DNA from: Clostridium kluyveri | GTDB lineage: Bacteria > Bacillota > Clostridia > Clostridiales > Clostridiaceae | Direction of reading: 5' to 3' | DNA: 64,000 nt | Assembly: GCF_001902295.1 (NCBI RefSeq) | Contig: NZ_CP018335.1 | Coordinates: 1,116,001-1,180,000 of the forward strand | In this document: in pieces, positions 61,108-64,000 of the stretch | Position numbering within the stretch: the first letter of the stretch is position 1 | How the letters are laid out: the number at the start of each line of letters is the position of its first letter | The notes under the pieces: model-generated | Databases searched by the model: none | Told to the model about the DNA's origin: nothing | What the model saw: the letters and a program-made list of their open reading frames with translations, nothing else | Translations under genes and position numbers: made by a program

Positions 61108-62061
61108 ATGTCTATAGATATTAATACAAAAGGCCTTAAAAAGAATGCATTTAGGGTAACTAAAGAAAGAGGAAAAACTGCAATAAGAATAAGAGTTCCA
61201 GGCGGTCATATGGAAGCAAAATACTTTGAAATACTACAAAAAGTTGCTGAGGAATATGGTAATGGAACTGTTCATATAACTATCAGACAAGGATTTGAAA
61301 TACCTGGAATAGATATGAAGGATATTCCTAAGATAAATGAAATTATTCAGCCTGTAATAGAAGGATTAGAGATAAATCAGGTAGATCCAAATACAGGATA
61401 TGCCTCCTCCGGTACAAGAAATGTATCTGCATGTATAGGAAATATGGTATGTCCTTTTGCTAATTATAACACTTCCGCATTTGCAAAGAAGATAGAAAAG
61501 GCTATTTTCCCTAACGATCGTCATGTTAAAATTGCCTTAACTGGATGTCCAAATGATTGTATAAAAACTAGAATGCAGGACTTTGGAATTATAGGAATGA
61601 CTGAACCACAATATGACAGCTACAGATGCATAGGCTGCCAAGCTTGTGTTAAGAACTGTAAGAAAAGATCCACAGGAGCACTAACATTTGAAAATTTTAA
61701 GGTTGTGAGAGATCACCAAAAGTGTATTGGCTGTGGAGAATGTGTTGGGAAATGCCCAACAGGTGCATGGACAAGAAGTGATGAAAAATACTTTAAGCTA
61801 GTCATAATGGGAAGGACAGGAAAGAAAAATCCAAGACTTGCTAAGGACTTTGCTAAATGGATAGATGAAGAGAGTATAATAAAAATTATTTTAAATACTT
61901 ATGATTATATAGAAGAATATATTGATAAAGATGCGCCATTAGGAAAAGAACATATTGGATATATTGTAGATAGAACCGGATATCATGAATTTAAGAAATG
62001 GGCATTAAAAGATGTAAAACTAAGGAATAAAGTTGAGATACAAGAAAATATTAATTGGTAA
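61108..62061 (+). CDS. asrC: Anaerobic sulfite reductase subunit C
   Basis: The 317-residue siroheme catalytic subunit reducing sulfite to sulfide. The siroheme/4Fe-4S cysteines are in CIGNMVCPFANYNTSAF and LTGCPNDCIKTRMQDFG. Two further ferredoxin clusters appear as CIGCQACVKNC and CIGCGECVGKCPTGAW. The length and order match AsrC. GGGGGGAG precedes the ATG. The operon ends in a perfect terminator 15 bases after the stop. Confidence 0.97.
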   Translation: MSIDINTKGLKKNAFRVTKERGKTAIRIRVPGGHMEAKYFEILQKVAEEYGNGTVHITIRQGFEIPGIDMKDIPKINEIIQPVIEGLEINQVDPNTGYASSGTRNVSACIGNMVCPFANYNTSAFAKKIEKAIFPNDRHVKIALTGCPNDCIKTRMQDFGIIGMTEPQYDSYRCIGCQACVKNCKKRSTGALTFENFKVVRDHQKCIGCGECVGKCPTGAWTRSDEKYFKLVIMGRTGKKNPRLAKDFAKWIDEESIIKIILNTYDYIEEYIDKDAPLGKEHIGYIVDRTGYHEFKKWALKDVKLRNKVEIQENINW

Positions 62062-62075
62062 TAGAGGATCTGAGG

Positions 62076-62099
62076 AACGGGCATTGGTGCCCGTTTTTT
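62076..62099 (+). terminator. Intrinsic terminator of the asr operon
   Basis: AACGGGCA (62076-62083), loop TTGG, TGCCCGTT (62088-62095), then a T run. A strong rho-independent terminator. Confidence 0.93.
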
Positions 62100-62159
62100 A
62101 ACTATAATTTGTGATATTGACTTATTGTTGTTATTAATTAAAGAGGTATTATATATAAT

Positions 62160-62169
62160 TTCTATAGAA
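62160..62169. promoter_or_regulatory. TTCTATAGAA palindrome downstream of crp-like gene
   Basis: A perfect 10-bp palindrome between the asr terminator and the 3' end of the regulator gene. Its half TTCTAT matches the arms of the inverted repeat in the crp-hcp intergenic region. It may be a second binding site or a coincidence; there is no gene start just next to it. Confidence 0.35.
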
Positions 62170-62177
62170 CAATATTT

Positions 62178-62873
62178 TTAATATTCGCAAAAGCTCTTCA
62201 AGGCTTGAATATCCTTTATTTTAAATGTAGACAAGTGAAAATCAATTATGCCCTCATCTCTCATTTTGCACATCTCCCTTGACATAGATGGTCTTGATAC
62301 ATTTAAAAAATCAGCGAGTTCGTTGCGCTTTAAGGGCAAAATTATAGTATTGTTTTTGGTATTTTGATATTGTTCCGACAAATATGAACATATTTTGCCC
62401 CGTATACTTTTAATCGAAAGGTATTCAACTTTCTTATTCAATAATAAGGCTTTATCTGATATTACGTTCATAAAATTTTGCAGCATTGCGTTATGCCATG
62501 GACACATCTTTCCACATCTAGCTATAAGGTCTGAGTTTGTAAGAAATAAAACTTTGCAAGTGTTTTGTACTCTCACTGTTGCCGGCCATATTTTACGACT
62601 TGAAAATACCAACATTTCCCCAAATAAATCTCCTTTTTTTACTACAGAAATAATAACTCTATTTCCTTTGGAGTTTTCTTTGAGAATAGTTGCTTCCCCT
62701 TCTAAAACTATACCAAACCTGTCAATTGACTCACCCGAATTTACTATACATTCATTTTTGCTAAAACTATGTATTTTAGGAGTTAAGCATTGTAACAAGT
62801 AAAGGAGTTCTTCTTTTTTTATGCCGTAAAATAAAGGAGAATCTTTTATTATTTCAATATATGATTTTATCAT
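62178..62873 (-). CDS. Crp/Fnr-family transcriptional regulator
   Basis: A 231-residue regulator. An N-terminal cyclic-nucleotide-binding fold (residues about 12-120, DRFGIVLEGEATILKE and KGDLFGEMLVF) is joined by a long helix to a C-terminal winged HTH (LKRNELADFLNVSRPSMSRE). It lacks the N-terminal four-cysteine cluster of Fnr. It is divergent from hcp with 116 bases between, the usual arrangement for a regulator of hcp under nitrosative stress. That function is inferred from position. AAAGGATGA lies before the ATG. Confidence 0.92.
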   Translation of the reverse strand: MIKSYIEIIKDSPLFYGIKKEELLYLLQCLTPKIHSFSKNECIVNSGESIDRFGIVLEGEATILKENSKGNRVIISVVKKGDLFGEMLVFSSRKIWPATVRVQNTCKVLFLTNSDLIARCGKMCPWHNAMLQNFMNVISDKALLLNKKVEYLSIKSIRGKICSYLSEQYQNTKNNTIILPLKRNELADFLNVSRPSMSREMCKMRDEGIIDFHLSTFKIKDIQALKSFCEY

Positions 62874-62915
62874 TTAATTATCATCCTTTTCGTATCCTAA
62901 GTTACCGAATTGTTT

Positions 62916-62949
62916 TAATTTCTATAATATAATAATCCTATAGAAATTA
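62916..62949. promoter_or_regulatory. Inverted repeat in the crp-hcp intergenic region, candidate operator
   Basis: TAATTTCTAT (62916-62925) and ATAGAAATTA (62940-62949) are perfect 10-bp inverted arms with a 14-base AT-rich spacer. Two TATAAT hexamers overlap it (62923-62928 and 62928-62933), so a bound protein could control transcription of hcp, crp or both. I have no evidence of the -35 hexamer. Confidence 0.55.
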
Positions 62950-62989
62950 CAAGGGAAAGATAGTAAATAATAAACAGGGAGGTATAATT

Positions 62990-64000
62990 ATGTCAAATAT
63001 GTTTTGTTTTCAATGTCAGGAAACTGCAGGGGGAAAGGGATGTACTGTAAAAGGTGTATGCGGGAAAACCGCAGATGTAGCAAAAGCTCAGGATTTACTA
63101 GTTTATGTAACAAAGGGATTGGCAGTAGTGAGTAATGAAGGAAGAAAAGTTGGAGTAATTGATGCTAATGTGGACAAGTATATAACGGAAAGCTTATTTG
63201 CTACAATTACTAATGCTAATTTTGATAGAGAAGTACTTTTAAATAGAGTAAAGGAAACTTTAAAATTAAGACAAGAATTAAAAGATAAGGTTATAAAAGC
63301 TGGTGGACAACTTGGAGAAACTAAAGGTATTAGTGGGATATTTAAAAAGTTATTAAAAACGGCATCAAGTGAAATCACTATTACTGATGCAGCAGTATGG
63401 TCAGCTGATAATATTAGTGAATTTGATGCTAAGGCTGAGCAAGTTGGGGTATTGGCAACTAAAAATGAGGATATAAGGAGCTTAAGAGAACTTATAGTAT
63501 ATGGTCTTAAAGGCCTATCAGCATATATGAAGCATGCTATGAACTTAGGATATAATGATGTAGAGGTTCATGGATTTATGGCTAAAGCGCTGGCTGCTAC
63601 ATTGGATGATTCATTATCAGTAGATGATTTAGTTGGGCTTTCATTAGAAGCAGGAAAGTACGGTGTTACTGCTATGGCTTTACTTGATAAGGCTAATACG
63701 GAAACCTATGGAAATCCTGAAATTACAAAAGTTAATATTGGAGTTAGAAATAATCCGGGGATACTGATTTCTGGCCATGATTTGAGGGATCTTCAAATGC
63801 TATTAGATCAGACAAAAGGAACAGGAGTAGATGTTTATACTCACGGCGAAATGCTTGCAGGACAGTATTACCCAGCGTTTAAGAAGTATGCTCACTTTGC
63901 AGGAAATTATGGAAATGCATGGTGGAAGCAGGGAGAAGAGTTTGAAAAATTCAATGGAGTAATTTTAATGACTACAAACTGTGTAATCCCTCCAAAAAAT
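62990..64000 (+). CDS. hcp: Hydroxylamine reductase (hybrid-cluster protein), 3' partial
   Basis: The first 337 codons of a protein of about 550 residues; the frame is open to the window end. The N-terminal cluster is FCFQCQETAGGKGCTVKGVC (C-x2-C-x8-C-x5-C, class III). Hybrid-cluster-region sequences ISGHDLRDLQMLLDQTKGTG, VYTHGEMLAGQYYPAFKKY and LMTTNCVIPP are present. Hcp reduces hydroxylamine and nitric oxide and is induced by nitrosative stress. The ATG at 62990 follows GGGAGG. It is divergent from the Crp-like gene. Confidence 0.96.
   Translation, partial: MSNMFCFQCQETAGGKGCTVKGVCGKTADVAKAQDLLVYVTKGLAVVSNEGRKVGVIDANVDKYITESLFATITNANFDREVLLNRVKETLKLRQELKDKVIKAGGQLGETKGISGIFKKLLKTASSEITITDAAVWSADNISEFDAKAEQVGVLATKNEDIRSLRELIVYGLKGLSAYMKHAMNLGYNDVEVHGFMAKALAATLDDSLSVDDLVGLSLEAGKYGVTAMALLDKANTETYGNPEITKVNIGVRNNPGILISGHDLRDLQMLLDQTKGTGVDVYTHGEMLAGQYYPAFKKYAHFAGNYGNAWWKQGEEFEKFNGVILMTTNCVIPPKN

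Overview
The window is AT-rich (roughly 30% GC by eye) with strong AGGAGG-type ribosome binding sites, frequent TTG/GTG starts, sporulation genes (gpr, spoIIP, yqfC, yqfD) and strictly anaerobic enzymes (AsrABC, Hcp, pyruvate phosphate dikinase). This points to an endospore-forming Clostridium sensu stricto; gene order resembles the C. kluyveri / C. ljungdahlii group, but that species-level placement is inference from memory. I recognised no rRNA, tRNA or CRISPR array.

Bases 1 to about 39900 are a conserved chromosomal backbone. It opens with nadD (5' end outside the window), yqeK, ridA and an rluD-type pseudouridine synthase. Next come a convergent dacF, a ComEA-like protein, an aminotransferase, an AEC transporter, a strikingly degenerate P-type ATPase, comEC, holA and a convergent rpsT. 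The sporulation and translation block is gpr, spoIIP, a small membrane protein, lepA and hemW. The heat-shock operon hrcA-grpE-dnaK-dnaJ has a perfect CIRCE operator and is followed by prmA, rsmE and mtaB. Then come a HIT protein, rpsU with a shrunken yqeY, yqfC-yqfD-pgpH-ybeY, a kinase-phosphatase lipid fusion, cdd, era, recO, a DUF4342 protein, a CcpN-like regulator and ppdK.

Bases 39900 to about 58490 are an accessory region. Small unrelated genes (2-hydroxyacid dehydrogenase, DUF2268 peptidase, prephenate dehydratase, AAA ATPase, methyltransferase, acetyltransferases, PhzF, ABC exporter, LysR, GlpM, diguanylate cyclase, NhaC, CadD) sit among many decayed fragments. The relics include an IS4-like transposase, an AAA ATPase gene broken by point mutations and by a 526-bp ISAs1-derived element, a truncated CPBP protease, a second transposase scrap, an hsdM scrap and an NhaC scrap. 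The dehydrogenase and the LysR gene have visibly higher GC than their surroundings, which suggests transfer.

Bases 58490 to 64000 form an anaerobic sulfur/nitrogen-stress block: a hemerythrin-like protein, a wrecked FNT-type channel, asrABC (sulfite reductase), then a Crp/Fnr regulator divergent from hcp (hybrid-cluster protein, cut by the window end). A 10-bp inverted repeat lies in the crp-hcp intergenic space. The most interesting observations are the full-length P-type ATPase that has lost nearly all catalytic motifs, the adjacent ComEC whose C-terminal hydrolase domain is equally degenerate, the MITE-like element with intact ends, and the channel relic in the asr locus.
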